Source: Vombatus ursinus (Eukaryota; Chordata; Mammalia; Diprotodontia; Vombatidae). From it: a stretch of 64,000 bases of DNA. Positions 33,999-45,249 of the stretch are shown piece by piece; positions within the stretch are counted from its first letter, which is position 1, and every line of letters starts with the position of its first letter. The stretch lies in the NCBI RefSeq assembly GCF_900497805.2, contig NW_020949602.1, positions 2,001,978 to 2,065,977 of the forward strand, in the 5' to 3' direction. Under the pieces are notes generated by a model that saw only the letters and a list, made by a program, of their open reading frames with translations, searched no databases and had not been told where the DNA came from. Made by a program: the position numbers and the translations under genes.

Positions 33999-34441
33999 CT
34001 TCTTCTTTTTTAAATAATTAATTAATTTTTAGTTTTCAGCATTGACTTTTATAAGATTTTGAGTTCTAAATTTCCCCCCTTCCTCCCCTCCCCCTCCCCA
34101 AGACGGCATGCAATCTGATACAGGCTATACCTGTAGCATCATTTTAAACAGATTTCCACATTAATCATGTTGTGAAAGGAGAATAAGAACGAAAGGGAAA
34201 AAGCACGAGAAAGAAAAAAAAAACAAAAAAAAAAGAAAGAAAATAGTATGCTTCAATATGCTTTCAGACTCCATAGTTCTTTTTCTGGATGTGGATAGCA
34301 TTTTCCATCATGAGTCTTTTGGAGTTGTCTCAGATCCTTGCATTGCTGAGAAGAGCTAAGTCTATCAAAGTTGGTCATCGCCCAGTGTGACTGTTACTAT
34401 GTAAAATGTTCTCCTGGTTCTGCTCACTGCACTGGGCATTG
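33999..34441 (-). mobile_element. 5'-truncated L1 insertion, young, with perfect 15-base TSD
   Basis: Reversed L1 3'UTR and end of ORF2: 'acggcatgcaatctgataca', 'tttttctggatgtggatagc', 'gttctcctggttctgctcac'. Flanked by GTAACTACTGTTCTT at 33984-33998 and 34442-34456, with the T-rich tail next to the left copy, as in target-primed reverse transcription. Confidence 0.92.
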
Positions 34442-34619
34442 GTAACTACTGTTCTTGTTAGGCTATTAAGAAATGTCTGGTTGTTAAAGAGAAACACACT
34501 GCTGGGGACTCAGGAGCTAGTGTTTAGGAAGATACTCACCTGCAGAATTACCCTTGGATTAGTAATAGCTTTTACCATTCTGAGGCTACAACCTCCCATG
34601 GCTATGTGGGTTGAGCTAG

Positions 34620-34721
34620 TGAGCCCTGAGGGAAATGTTACAAATGCAAGGTTTTTGAGGATGGGGACTATCTTGCTTATATGGCACAGTGCTTGCCATA
34701 TAGTAAGCACTTAATAATATT

Positions 34722-34722
<1 letters not shown>
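34620..34722 (+). mobile_element. L2 LINE 3' tail
   Basis: 'aggatggggactatcttgct' then 'catatagtaagcacttaata', the L2 3' end. Confidence 0.7.
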
Positions 34723-34769
<47 letters not shown>

Positions 34770-34779
34770 NNNNNNNNNN

Positions 34780-34843
<64 letters not shown>

Positions 34844-34848
34844 CATCC
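34722..34848. repeat. (TATC)n microsatellite with a 10-N gap
   Basis: Tetranucleotide array, ending in a few TCCA-type variants. Ten Ns at 34770-34779 show the assembly could not fix the array length. It grew next to an L2 tail. Confidence 0.98.
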
Positions 34849-36305
34849 AGATTCTCTCATATTATATCCTTTTCTAAAATGAAGAGCCCAGAACTGGACA
34901 CAATAAAAGGATGTCTGATCAAGGCAGAGTACAGTGCCAATATCACCTCCTCATTTCTGTAAGCAATACCTCTCTCAATGTAGCCCAAGATGAATGAATA
35001 TATGCAGGCATGAATGAATGAAAAAAAATTTATTAAATGTTTGCTGTATGCTAGTGATACAAACAGAAGCAGGCAAGGTAGTCCAGGACCTCAAGGAGGG
35101 AAAAGAACTAACAGGGAAAAACAACACATATGGGAGAGTAGTGATCAGGGAGGAGGATTTTGAACAGAGGAGTAACAGGGATGGTGATTGGAGTCATAAG
35201 ACAATTGATTAGTATGTCTTTTCAAGAGTGACACTGATCTTGGAGCTAGAATTAGAAAATGGGGACAGGGAGTGATGGGTTGAGTATAGTGGTTTGTCAT
35301 AAAGATGGTCAGGAAGTAGCGAAGTGAAATATGGTTAATGCTAGCATGAGAATCCCAGGGTTCCAAAACAAGAGCTCCAGTTCTTTGTCGGGGGTGCAGG
35401 CAGGTCAGTACAGGAGCATAGCTGGGAGGTTGACTGCCAGATCCCACTGCTGACTCACGTTGGGTTTGAAGCCTACCATGATCTCCAGATCCTTTTCCGA
35501 CAATTTGTTTTCTAATAATGCTTCCCCCGTCTGATATTTGTTATGTTGATTTTTTTTTTCTCCAAGCCATCTATCTCTAGGGTCTTGATCTTCTTGCCAA
35601 GAAACATTCTATTGCTATTGAATATTATCTGATTAGCTTCAGCTCAATGTTTCCAGCTGTCAAGATATTTTGGATCCTTACTCTGTCACACAATGTGTTA
35701 ACCATGTCCCCCAACTTTGTATCATCTATAAATCTGATAAGCATGTCATCTATGCCTTTATCCAAGACACTGATAAAAATGGTAAATCAGCATAGGGCCA
35801 AGCATCCATCCCTGGGGTGCTCCCCCGGACACTTCCTACCAAGTTCACATTTAATTACTAATGGCTATTCTGATGACCGCTCTTGGAGTCCAGCCATTCA
35901 CCAAGCTCTGAATGCATTTAATGTATAATCTCACCTAGTCCACATCTCTCTGTCTTATCTGTAAGAACAACAAGAGAGTTTTTGTTGAATGCTTCACTAA
36001 AATCTAAGAAAACTATCTCTAAAGAATTCCCTTGTTGTGTTTAGTAACTGACAAAAAGGGGGGGAAAGTGAATCTGGAACAATCTGTTCCTGGTGAAGCC
36101 CAGGGTCACCAGCTGGCTATTTGTAACTACTGTTTCTATTTCAAGATGTTCACTAACTATCTCTTTAATATCTGTTCTGAAATTTTGCCAAGAATCTTAG
36201 ACAGGCTCTGTTATCTACCTTTTTTTTGGAAAATTTGGACAACATTTTCTCTTCACAATGTTCTTCTTTAAATCTTCAACAGGGAATCCACCTAATCATC
36301 TCTTG
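34849..36305 (-). mobile_element. CR1/L3 LINE, 3' region, split by an L2
   Basis: Pieces 34849-34966 ('cccagaactggacacaataa') and 35455-36305 ('aactttgtatcatctataaa', 'ataagcatgtcatctatgcc', 'catccctggggtgctccccc') follow one another in the amniote L3/CR1 sequence read on the minus strand. 35018-35454 is a later L2. The reading frame is lost. Confidence 0.7.
35018..35454 (-). mobile_element. L2 LINE 3' region inside CR1/L3
   Basis: Starts 'aaaatttattaaatgtttgc' and 'gtagtccaggacctcaagga', a reversed L2 3' end; the right part ('gaggagtaacagggatggtg') is more decayed. Confidence 0.6.
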
Positions 36306-36309
36306 ATAT

Positions 36310-36425
36310 CAACGGGGTTCTAGTGCAACATCTAGTCTGTACTATCGTTATTTCATTCTTTGTCTTTGTATTTCCAGTACTTAGCATGTAGCAAGTGATT
36401 AGTAAATGCCTGTTGGTTGAGCCAT
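36310..36425 (+). mobile_element. L2 LINE 3' tail
   Basis: 'gtatttccagtacttagcat' and 'agtgattagtaaatgcctgt'. From here to 36664 I see no other feature. Confidence 0.6.
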
Positions 36426-36664
36426 TAGATTTTGAACATTTGGATTCGTTCTGGTTATGTGTGACCCTGGGCCAGTCTCTTGTCCTCTGCTGTACTGATT
36501 GCTTTCTATGTCTCCAGGTACCAGTGATTCGTGAGAGTAATAGCTGCTCCTCTCGGCTGCTTTTCCTCTGGTTTTGGGTCAGCTGCAAATATAGCCTTGG
36601 GCTGTGGCTTTGCCTGTGACCACTGTAACATTGCAGTCCCCAATCCTAAAGTCAGCTCAGTGCC

Positions 36665-36905
36665 ACCAGAATGGAGAGAGTACTGGATCTGGAGTCCAAA
36701 AAACCTATGTTTCTAGCAAGAAAGTATCTGTGGTCCTGGGCAAGTCACTTGTCCTTTGTAAGCCTTAATTTCCTTATCTGTAAAATGGGGATAGTAATAG
36801 CACCTACCACCCAGGCTTGTTGCGAGGATAAAATGAGATATTTGCAAAGTGCTTTGTAAACCTTAAACATTATATGAATGCTAACTATTATTGCTATTAT
36901 TACTA
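36665..36905 (+). mobile_element. MIR/THER-type SINE
   Basis: Full-length MIR order: 'gtactggatctggagtccaa', 'ctgtaaaatggggatagtaa', 'ttgcaaagtgctttgtaaac'. Confidence 0.85.
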
Positions 36906-37897
36906 CCTACAAGATGACCAGGGACCTCAGGTCTAAGTGGTAGCTGCTGAGTGCTTCGATTTACCATAGGGTGAGCAGGAGGTCCAAATCTCCAGGGCTT
37001 CATCCGGTCACAGTGACTACCCCTTCCCTGGGCCTCAAATGGCAATCACAAAGTCTCTGCAGGGCAATGGAAGGCATGGGGGACCCAGACCAGTCTCATT
37101 ATTCCCCAGTCCGCTCTCTGCCTTAGAAATGACCGAGGGCAGTGCTGTTTTCCACCGTGGGAACTTCCAAGGCCCCTTGGCTGCCCACAGAGATGGCACA
37201 GAATTGCAAAACCATTGGGTAAACTGGTGAAGGACTCTGTGGATTGAGGGAAACCTGAGCATTGCTAAGCATAAGAGAATCACATTATGCATTAACAGAA
37301 TCGACAAGATTGAGAGAATTCAGTAACAACTATTCAGCCTTCTCAGAGCTTAAAGAGGTTTTTGCAATATATTAATCAGGGAATACATTTTTCTGCACTT
37401 GACCATTATCTGATCGAACAGCCAGGAATCTTCTTTATAGTGGCTGTCCTTTCCACCGTAGAGCTTCCCTGGCCCCCAGCCAGTTCCCTCAAAGACCTCC
37501 AGACTTTTCACATTTGCAAGGTACTCAAAACATGTTTCTCTTAGAGTATTTATTTGCCTAAGATCAGAAAAAGAAAATACAAAAGAGGCAGAGAAAAGCA
37601 TGTGCTCATGGCCATGTGGACGTCAGGTGGGAGATAGGGGCAGGGGCCCCTTCCTTCACTTCGCTCTCTGGGCATATCCTCGCATGTCAAACTGCAGAGG
37701 AAGACGATGGGGTGGGGGGCAGTGCGGAGATGATCTCTTTGTAATTACACTGAGTCATCTGCTCCTTTGGTTCAGCAGCTAATTAGGGAGCTGTCATTTT
37801 CCATTACAAGTCTGATTCACGCCCGGCCAGAAGTTGCCAGGAAATTGACTGGGAGAAGCAGGTGGAGGCCATCTTTGAATACTCGGTACAAACCCAT
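36906..37897. other. Unique sequence of about 1 kb, possible conserved element
   Basis: No repeat recognised. 37736-37830 is dense in regulatory-type words: GTAATTAC, TGAGTCA (AP-1), CTAATTAG and CATTACAAG. Confidence 0.45.
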
Positions 37898-38143
37898 ACT
37901 ATAGTAACTAGCATTTTTATATCACTTTGGGTTTGCCAAGCACTTTACACAGGTTATCTCATTTGATGTTCATAACAATCCTGAAAGCAGGTGCTGTTAT
38001 TATCCCCAATTTACAGATGAGAAAATTGAGTCTGAGAGAAGCTACTTGTCCAAGGTCACACAGCTAAGTGTTTGAGCCTGAATTTGAACTTGGGTTTCCC
38101 TGACTCCAAGTCCATTGCTTTATCTCCTCTGCCACCTAGAGGT
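37898..38143 (-). mobile_element. MIR/THER-type SINE
   Basis: Reversed MIR: 'tatccccaatttacagatga', 'aaggtcacacagctaagtgt', 'gccacctagagg'. Confidence 0.85.
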
Positions 38144-38205
38144 TGTGTTTTGCTAGCTTTATTTGAAAAATGTATTATTGTAATCAATCAATAGGCATTT
38201 ATTTT

Positions 38206-38655
38206 ATTTTGTTTTTAAAGAATATTTTTTCCAATTACACATAAAAACAATTATAGCATTTTTTAAATTTTTGAGTTCCAAATTCTCTCCTTTCCTCTTT
38301 CCACTCCCGTCTCCCTAAGATGGCAAGCAATTTGATATAGGTTATACATGTGCAGTCAGGCAAAACATATTTCCATTTAAGTCATGCTGTGAAAGAACTC
38401 ACAAATCAAAAAAAAAGCCCACAAAAAATTAAAAAAAATTGTCTGCTTTGATCTGCATTCAGACTCCATCAGTTCTTTCTCTGGATGTGGATAGCATTTT
38501 TCATCAAGAGTTCTTCAAAATTGTCTTGTGTCATTGTATTGCTGAGAATAGCTAAGCCTTTCACAATTGATCATTGTACAATATTGCTATCATTGTGCAC
38601 GATGTTCTCTTGGTTCTGCTCACTTCACTTTGTATCGGGTTCCTGTAAGTCTTTA
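38206..38655 (-). mobile_element. 5'-truncated L1 3' end
   Basis: Reversed L1 3'UTR: 'gatggcaagcaatttgatat', 'ctctggatgtggatagcatt', 'cgatgttctcttggttctgc'. CATTTATT at both flanks fits a TSD within the L2. Confidence 0.85.
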
Positions 38656-38838
38656 GTGGACATTTATTAAAGTGCTTACTATGTGCCAGGTCCTATGCTA
38701 AGCACTTGAAATTTAAAGAAACAGCAAAAACAATTCCTGCCCCCAAAAGAGCTTTAATTCAAATGGGGAAGACAACATATCCGTAAGTAGTTACCTAGAA
38801 GATCCGTACAGAGTAGATGACAGGTAATTGTAATCTTT

Positions 38839-38929
38839 TTTTTTTTTTTTTTTGGTGAAGGCAATTGGGGTTAAGTGACTTGCCCAGGGTCACACAGCTA
38901 GTGAGTGTTATGTGTCTGAGGCTGAATCT
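38839..38929 (-). mobile_element. tRNA-derived marsupial SINE, 5'-truncated
   Basis: Poly-T, then 'ggcaattggggttaagtgac' and 'cacagctagtgagtgttatg': the 3' half of the SINE class seen complete at 57121. TAATCTTT at 38831-38838 and 38930-38937 fits a TSD. Confidence 0.75.
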
Positions 38930-39244
38930 TAATCTTTAGAGCCTTGTTTGATCTTCTGTGATTTATTCATACAGCAAATTGTCCATTATCCCATGATTCC
39001 ATGAAACAAAATTCTTTTAACTTTGGTTCACATATCAACAATTTCAGTGGTCATGATCCTGAGGCGCCTCTCTGATCATCGAGGAGTAAAGTAGGGCCAG
39101 CTTCCTCCTCTTGGGATTGTGATTTTCCTAGCTGAATATTTATGTCCTTCACTTATGGGTCACTTGGCATTTTTCTGTTAACCAGAAAATGTAATTAATC
39201 AGAATCCTTCATGTATAATAACAGAATTTACTGTGTATCACCTC

Positions 39245-39625
39245 AGTTTTCTTTTTAACTTCGAGTTCCAAATTTTCTTCCTCCCGCTCCTCCTCCACCA
39301 TTGATAAAGCAAGCTATATGATATCAATTATATATGTGAAATCATTCAAAACACATATTAGCCATGTTGCAAAAAAAAAATCCTAAAAAACAAAAAAAAA
39401 ATTACTTCAATTTCCAATCAGTTCATCAGTTGTCTTTCTGGGAGTAGATCAAATTTTTCATCATGAGTCCTTTGGAATCATCTTGGATCATTGTATTGAT
39501 CAGAGCATCTAAGTCTCTCACAGGTAATCATTGCTACGATGTTGCTGTTATAGTGTGCAATGTTCTCCTGGTTCTGCTCACTATACTTTGCATCAGTTCA
39601 TATAAGTCTTCCTTCTTCCTAAACC
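39245..39625 (-). mobile_element. 5'-truncated L1 3' end
   Basis: 'ttcgagttccaaattttctt', 'tttctgggagtagatcaaat' and 'tgttctcctggttctgctca' are the reversed L1 3'UTR; older than the copy at 33999. Confidence 0.8.
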
Positions 39626-39770
39626 AAAGATACTGAAACACGAAACATACAAAATAGTTTGAGGGAGAGAGTACTAATGGGGGTGGAAGGAAGAGGTGGG
39701 GAGAAAGATTTCATGAAGGAGATGACCCTTGAGCTAGGCCTTGAAGGGACCTAGGGATTCTGAGAGTTGG

Positions 39771-40444
39771 CTATCCTAGTTTTGAGTGATCTAATTTGGA
39801 CAAGCATTCCATCTGTGCAAGAGGAGCAGCGGCATCGGTGTAACTGAGTTACTAAGTGCCCCCCTGAAGACCCTACTGCCCAGATGACAGAAGGCTGATG
39901 GGAATTGAAATGAGTTTACTTTCCCCAACCTAAAAATCAAGGGGAATTCCCTCTGAGGGGGACAAAGTGGCAAAAAGAGTGACTTTGATCTGAAAAGCCT
40001 TTTGGTGTGCTAGCTGTGGGTATCTATGGGTGTAACTATCAAAAGAGCCGAAAATGAGCTGATTAGCCTGGGATGTGTCTTGATAAGGTGAGCCTCACAA
40101 AAAAAGCAATAACATTCCCTTTGAGGAACAGGAAGCTGCTGAAGATAATCCCAGAAGATAGTAACAGCCCAGTGGAGGTGGAAAAAAGCAACAACAGCAA
40201 ATTCTAGCAGAAACTCAGTGGAAAAATAGCCCAATAACAGACCTACCAAGAAGTAGGAACTTCAGAAGCAGGGAGGAGCAGGGGAGGGGCACATCAGACT
40301 GAGCAAGGGGGCTCTGAGAGATATTCCAGGTGGGAAGCAACCTTAGGAATACAAGTATCTCCCTTTCTTACTGGTGGCATGGGAATCTGTGGGAGATGTA
40401 TCAGGAATTTGTCCTCGTTACAAACCTTAATATTCCATTTTAAT
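39771..40444. other. Unclassified sequence
   Basis: Part of it (39960-39990, 'gcaaaaagagtgactttgat') resembles 55110-55130 ('gcaaaaaggatgactctgac'), so an unnamed dispersed repeat may be present. No gene signature. Confidence 0.35.
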
Positions 40445-40880
40445 TCAATCAATCTGTGAATACTTATTAAGCTAATAATAATAACAAGAAACTAATAATA
40501 ACCAGCTTTAAAACATTCAAAACACTTTTCAAATATCTTCTTTTATCCTCACAATCAACCTGGGAGTTAGCTGATACTATTATCTTCATTTTGCAGATGA
40601 GGAAACCGAGGCAGGCAGAAGTTGTGACTTGCCCAGGGTCACATGGCTAGTGTCTCAACTGGTATCTGAATTCAGGTCTTTCTGACTCCAGGTACAATAT
40701 TCTATTTGCCGTACCATCTAGGTACCCCTAATGTGGACCAAGCACCATGTTAGGTGCTGAGGATACAAAGACATGAGTAGAATCGCCCCTGCTTTCCAGA
40801 AGCTTACATTCTAATGGGGAGACAATGTATACATGCATAAGTAAATATGCAAATAAGCATGGACAAAATTAGGATATATT
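40445..40880 (-). mobile_element. L2 LINE 3' region, split by a MIR
   Basis: 'gtgaatacttattaagc' stops at about 40473 and resumes near 40728 with 'gtggaccaagcaccatgtta' and 'cttacattctaatggggaga'. A MIR fills the gap. CTAAT on both sides may be the TSD. Confidence 0.75.
40479..40727 (-). mobile_element. MIR/THER-type SINE inside L2
   Basis: 'cattttgcagatgaggaaac' and 'cttgcccagggtcacatggc', reversed MIR. Confidence 0.85.
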
Positions 40881-40899
40881 GCTTTTATTTCTAGATGGA

Positions 40900-41015
40900 G
40901 GGACTGTGGGAAAACAGTAACATTGATTCCCTAAGGGTAGAATGTGGATTGGTATAGCAGCTTGGAACTGTGGCCAAAAAGCTGTTAAACTCTGTGTATC
41001 CTTTGACTGGTTTTC
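40900..41015 (+). mobile_element. L1 ORF2 C-terminal fragment
   Basis: 'agcttggaactgtggccaaa' and 'aactctgtgtatcctttgac' match the L1 ORF2 block that reads on the minus strand at 60870-60960. Confidence 0.6.
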
Positions 41016-41065
41016 TAAAAACCTGGCATATAAGTAGGTGCCCTATAAACACTTATTCACTTCCC

Positions 41066-41560
41066 TCCTCCTTGATTGCCATGGGCACAGGTATAGGTTG
41101 GACCTATGCCTCTGAGGGCCTCCGAGGTCTCTTCCAACTCTGGGATTCCAGGATTCGGCTTTTATTTAGCTCCAACAAAACACACAGTGTGAATAATGGC
41201 TTTTGTGTCAACGGTTGTATAGTATTCACGCTTCATTGGTGCTTAATAGGAAAAACACAAATTCAATTTGGAAGTATTCCTGATTTCTTGGTCGCTTTTT
41301 CTCATTGTGTATGTTTTTAATCAACTACTCTATCATGCAGGGGTCCAAGACAATGAAAAAGCATCGTCGTTTTTGGAAACGTTAAGAACCGTTAGAATAC
41401 ATCGCCTACAGGTCTCTTTCTAGCTTAGGAGCCTATGACCCCATTATTTTGGAGCAGCTCTTGCCAGGAGAGGAGGTCCAAGCACAGTCAGCTCTATCTC
41501 TCTCATGTCCATATCCCACTTTCCCCTGACTTTCCAGTATGTCCTCTGGGACCCCCATCT
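41066..41560. other. Unclassified sequence
   Basis: 41085-41160 resembles a CR1 or MON1-type 3' end ('ggtctcttccaactctggga'). The rest shows no repeat or gene. Confidence 0.4.
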
Positions 41561-41800
41561 TATTGTTAACAAACTTGCCCTTTAAATCAGACATATACCG
41601 TGCTCCCTAGAAATTTCTTTAGATATATTTTGTATTTAATTTCCTTTGTATTATATCTGATTTTTTTACTCACTAGGCTGTAAAGTGCTTGTGGGCAAAT
41701 ACTATTTTCATTTTTATCTTTGTACCCCTAGTGCTTAGCATAATACCCAAGATAGAGTAGATACTTTGAAAAATGTTCGTTGAATTTAATTTAATTGGTG
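41561..41800 (+). mobile_element. L2 LINE 3' end
   Basis: 'ctaggctgtaaagtgcttgt', 'tacccctagtgcttagcata' and a 'gttcgttgaatt' end. Confidence 0.65.
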
Positions 41801-41834
41801 CTAGGAGATTAGAAATTAGAGGTTTGGTATTTTT

Positions 41835-42250
41835 TAAAATGTGTCAGGCACTGTCCTGGGCACTGGGTACCCAAAGACTAAATAAAAGCATTCCCTGTCC
41901 TCAAGGAGCTTACATTTTTCTGAGGGAAACAACATAGGCACAGATAAGTCACTAAAAATCTGGGCAGAGAAATCTAGGAAAGGGGAAGGGAGGGGAAGGG
42001 CCCTTATGATTGGGAGCATCAGAAAATGCCTCCTGTAGGAGGTGACCCTTGAAGTGAGCTTTGAAGGAAGCCAGGGATTCTATGAAGCAAAGGTATGGAA
42101 AGAATTCATTCCAAGCATGAAGGTCAGGGTGTGCAAAGACATGGAAATGGAAACGGGAGAGAGAATATCACATCCAGGAAACAGCACAAGAGCCCTTTCG
42201 GCTGATCCATAGAGTGTAAAGGAAAACAATGTGTAAGAGATCTGGAAAGA
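41835..42250 (-). mobile_element. L2 LINE 3' region
   Basis: 'gtgtcaggcactgtcctggg', 'ctcaaggagcttacattttt', 'gaggtgacccttgaagtgag'. Placed head to head with the next L2; both keep 3' ends, so they are two insertions and not one twin-primed copy. Confidence 0.8.
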
Positions 42251-42254
42251 TGGG

Positions 42255-42596
42255 TCTCCATCTCTAGACTCCAGGCGTTTCCCCTGGCTGTGCCCCCTGC
42301 CTGGAATTCTCTCCTTCCTCACCTCTGCCTGCTAAAAGTCCCAGCTAAAATCCCACCTTCCACAGGAAGCCTCTCCAGGTCCCCTTAATGCTAGCGCCTT
42401 TCTCTCTTAATTATCTCCAATTTATCCTATACATACCTTGTTTATATATAGCATATATATAGTTTATATATATGTTTGCATTTTATGTATCCCCGTCAGA
42501 CTGTGAGAAGGGACTATCTTTTGCCTCTGTTTGTCTTCCCTGCTTTGTCCCATGGCACATAGTAGGCATTTAATAGATGCTTGTTGACTTGACTTG
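42255..42596 (+). mobile_element. L2 LINE C-terminus to 3' end
   Basis: 'aaagtcccagctaaaatccc', 'aggaagcctctccaggtccc', 'cacatagtaggcatttaata'. A short TA-rich run lies at 42440-42475. Confidence 0.85.
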
Positions 42597-42930
42597 ATAT
42601 TAGCTTTTACAAAGGGACATTTGCTGAGAAGGTATAGAACCAAAGTGCAAACACATCCCTCTTAACTAGGGCACCCTCTCTCCTCTAAGTCCCTGTCCCT
42701 GGGTTACGACTTAGGTACTGGCTGCAAAGCATCACTCCCGGCAAGGTCACTGTGGCATAGGCAACGAAGGAGTTGTTCCCTTGCTCGTAGGACACTGACC
42801 AGTGACTGATTTGGTCCACTGCTGGACTGAATCAACCAGATTGCTCTGCAGAGCTAGTTTGCCAGGGCCACCTGATTGGTGCAGGGCCCTCTGAGGTCTC
42901 TGCCAACCTTTTGAAGCTCACAGTCTTGTA
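42597..42930. repeat. Unclassified dispersed repeat ('family X'), copy 2
   Basis: 'attagcttttacaaagggac' and the following 60 bases match 21308-21375 by eye. The right part ('caccagg'-free, 'tgctggactgaatcaaccag') extends the unit. Class unknown. Confidence 0.45.
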
Positions 42931-43089
42931 TCCTGGTCTATTCTGTCTATGATTCATCTAAAACCAGGGAAGAACACACAGAGATAAAACAGCATTGTCA
43001 TGCATTCATGGCCACATGGCAGCCTGGGCAGGGAGATAAGGAGGCTCATAGAAGGGCCAGCTTTCTTCCCTCCTAGGGTCTTTCCCTCC

Positions 43090-43330
43090 ATTTGTTTATT
43101 TCATTTTGTTCTCTAATTTATCATTTACTTATTTTTAACCTTTTTTCTTTGATCTCTTTGGGATAAAGACTTAATAGTTGTATTTCTGGGTCAAAGGGAA
43201 TGCACAATTTTATAAACCTTTGAACTCCAAATTGTTCTCTAGGATGATTGGATTAGTTCACAACTCCACCAACAGACTATTAGTTTCCCTATTTTTCCAC
43301 AGTCCCTCCAGCATTTGTACCTTTGGTTCT
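43090..43330 (-). mobile_element. L1 ORF2 C-terminal fragment
   Basis: 'gatctctttgggataaagac', 'tgtatttctgggtcaaaggg', 'acaactccaccaacag' are the reversed L1 ORF2 end. A (GAAA)n run of about five units follows at 43335-43354. Confidence 0.8.
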
Positions 43331-43355
43331 GGAAGAAAGAAAGAAAGAAAGAAGA

Positions 43356-44029
43356 CAAAGACTTGTGCACTATAAAAAAGTCTCACATCTTCATATCGTG
43401 ACAGATATTGGACATGATAAACATCAAATAACATCACAAAAAAAACCCCAACTGATTCTATTTTAACAGTCTGGGAAAGGCTTGTTATTGATTTTGGAGC
43501 TAAAGTGCCTAATTCAGCTCTCTGTCTATAGTCAGGCCATCAACTTCTCAAAGAAAAGGCTAGAATGAGTAAAAAACTAGAAGAAAAAATAATGATCAGG
43601 AAATGATACAATATGTAATCAAAACAACTCAATTCTGAACTATTTGGGCAAAAAAACTTGTAATTGGAAATGGGAACTGGGCAACAGAAATGACATCAGT
43701 ACTGATTATCAAAATTTTATACTGGAGTTTAAGCAGCATAAATCCATTTCTTTAACACTTTGACCAAAAGTGCGTTGGTTAGCAAGCTCTCAGCTTTTGT
43801 GCCAAGCAGAGCTGGTGACTAAAAGCAGCATGGATAGGAGCTCCTTGGTAAAACCTGACAAAAAAGGAAGGTAGATGGTTATGAGCAGCAGCACCTCATA
43901 AAATAGAGAGCAAGGATAGCTAAAACTAATTTGAGGAAAGCTTGGCAACAAAGAAAAGTCATTTCAAAGGTGTTTATGGCCAAAAAGGGAAATGACAAGA
44001 AGTAGAGAAAAAAATCTATAGTAATATAG
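43356..44029. other. Unclassified sequence
   Basis: A-rich; no gene or confident repeat. It may belong to the LINE relic that continues at 44261. Confidence 0.35.
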
Positions 44030-44260
44030 TAGCTAGCATTTACGTAGTACTTTAAGGATTGCAAAGGGCTTGACCATTATTGTCTTATTTGATACTTCTG
44101 ACAACCCTGGGAGATAGGTGCTATTATTATCTTCATTTTACAGATGAGGAAACTGAGACAGGTGGAAGGTGAGTGACTTGCCCAGGGTCGCACAGCTAGT
44201 AGGTCTTCCAGACTCTAGGTCTAGTGCTCTGTCCATGGCACCACCACATTGCCTCTAACA
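44030..44260 (-). mobile_element. MIR/THER-type SINE
   Basis: 'ttcattttacagatgaggaa', 'gacttgcccagggtcgcaca', reversed MIR. Confidence 0.85.
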
Positions 44261-44880
44261 ACTGTTCTCAAAATCAAGGACATTAGAGGCAGTTTACCTG
44301 GACTCTAACATCACATTTATAGGGGAGGCAGAGACATCACTTAAGAGAACAATGACAGAAAAGTAACCAGATTGGGTCAAGTGTATATAGAGGAGGTCCA
44401 TGCTAGAGAAGGCACAATTGTAAGGGACTTTGAGAAATTGAGAAACAAGGTATCCAATGGAGAAAAAGATACTGAAGGGGTGGAAAAACTCTTGAATCTA
44501 ATGAATAACAAAAAGAGCTACACCCCCCTCCCCATAGCTATCGGTGTCTATGCCTACTTCCTCACCTATACAAAATCTTCATGTGACTCCTCTGCATAAG
44601 AATTGAGGACATCTTTGCTGAGAGAATCAGTAGAGAATGAGCAGAACTTTCCTATGATGGATCACACACATCCTTACCAAAAGATGTAGAGAGAACAAGA
44701 TCCCACCACATTTATCATTTGTTGATTAACCTTAGAGGTTCTCTTCCAGGATGTCTCCCATGCACATATCAGAGTCCTTCAAGATTCACTGAGAGTTATA
44801 ACAGCAATAACTTGGGGCCCTCTGATCTAAGCACCAGGTGAGGCGTAATATAGGGTGATGCATTCTCACTGAAGTCACTT
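44261..44880 (+). mobile_element. RT-region relic of a LINE of unassigned lineage
   Basis: 44740-44850 reads VSHAHIRVLQDSLRVITAITWGPLI in one frame. This resembles RT text of a non-L1, non-L2 LINE ('RVLQDSL...W GPLIYSTG'). Upstream words ('gacatctttgctgagagaat', 'gagaacaagatcccaccaca') fit the same element. Probably the lineage whose 3' end lies at 21381-21840. Frame decayed. Confidence 0.45.
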
Positions 44881-44889
44881 ACCATTGTG

Positions 44890-44955
44890 AGGGAAATCTA
44901 CATAGCATTTAGTACAGTGCCCGGCACATAAATAAATGTTGATTGATTATTCCCA
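44890..44955 (+). mobile_element. L2 LINE 3' tail
   Basis: 'tttagtacagtgcccggcac' and 'ataaataaatgttgatt'. Confidence 0.6.
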
Positions 44956-45249
44956 ATTTGAAGAAGGATGGTGGAAGGTGAGATACTTGTTTGTAGATAT
45001 TACCGTGCATGTTTCACCAAGCTTCAGAATGGTATAAAATCTTCTATAGAACCCTATACAGATGGCCCTAGCCTAGCTATCCATACAGAAAAGACCAAGT
45101 GGATGAATGGTGTCTGTGACTTTCATTATGACGTGCATCATATGGGCAGCTATAAAGTTCATCCATCAGTATATTTGTCTGTGACACACACAAAAATGGA
45201 TAATGGATGGAATGGAAGATTGCCTTTGGGAATCTTACACCTGGGTTTA

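Larger units (their letters stand above)
38180..39770 (-). mobile_element. L2 LINE 3' region, broken by two L1s and a SINE
   Basis: Pieces 38180-38205, 38656-38830 ('attaaagtgcttactatgtg') and 39655-39770 ('ggaggagatgacccttgag'-type words) read as one reversed L2. The interruptions are listed separately; 38938-39244 is unclassified AT-rich DNA. Confidence 0.65.

Noticed and set aside
34722-34848. Regular repeat array as a CRISPR
   Set aside because: Plain tetranucleotide repeat without spacers; the genome is mammalian.
41835-42596. Twin-primed single L2 copy
   Set aside because: Both halves contain an L2 3' end, so they are two insertions placed head to head.
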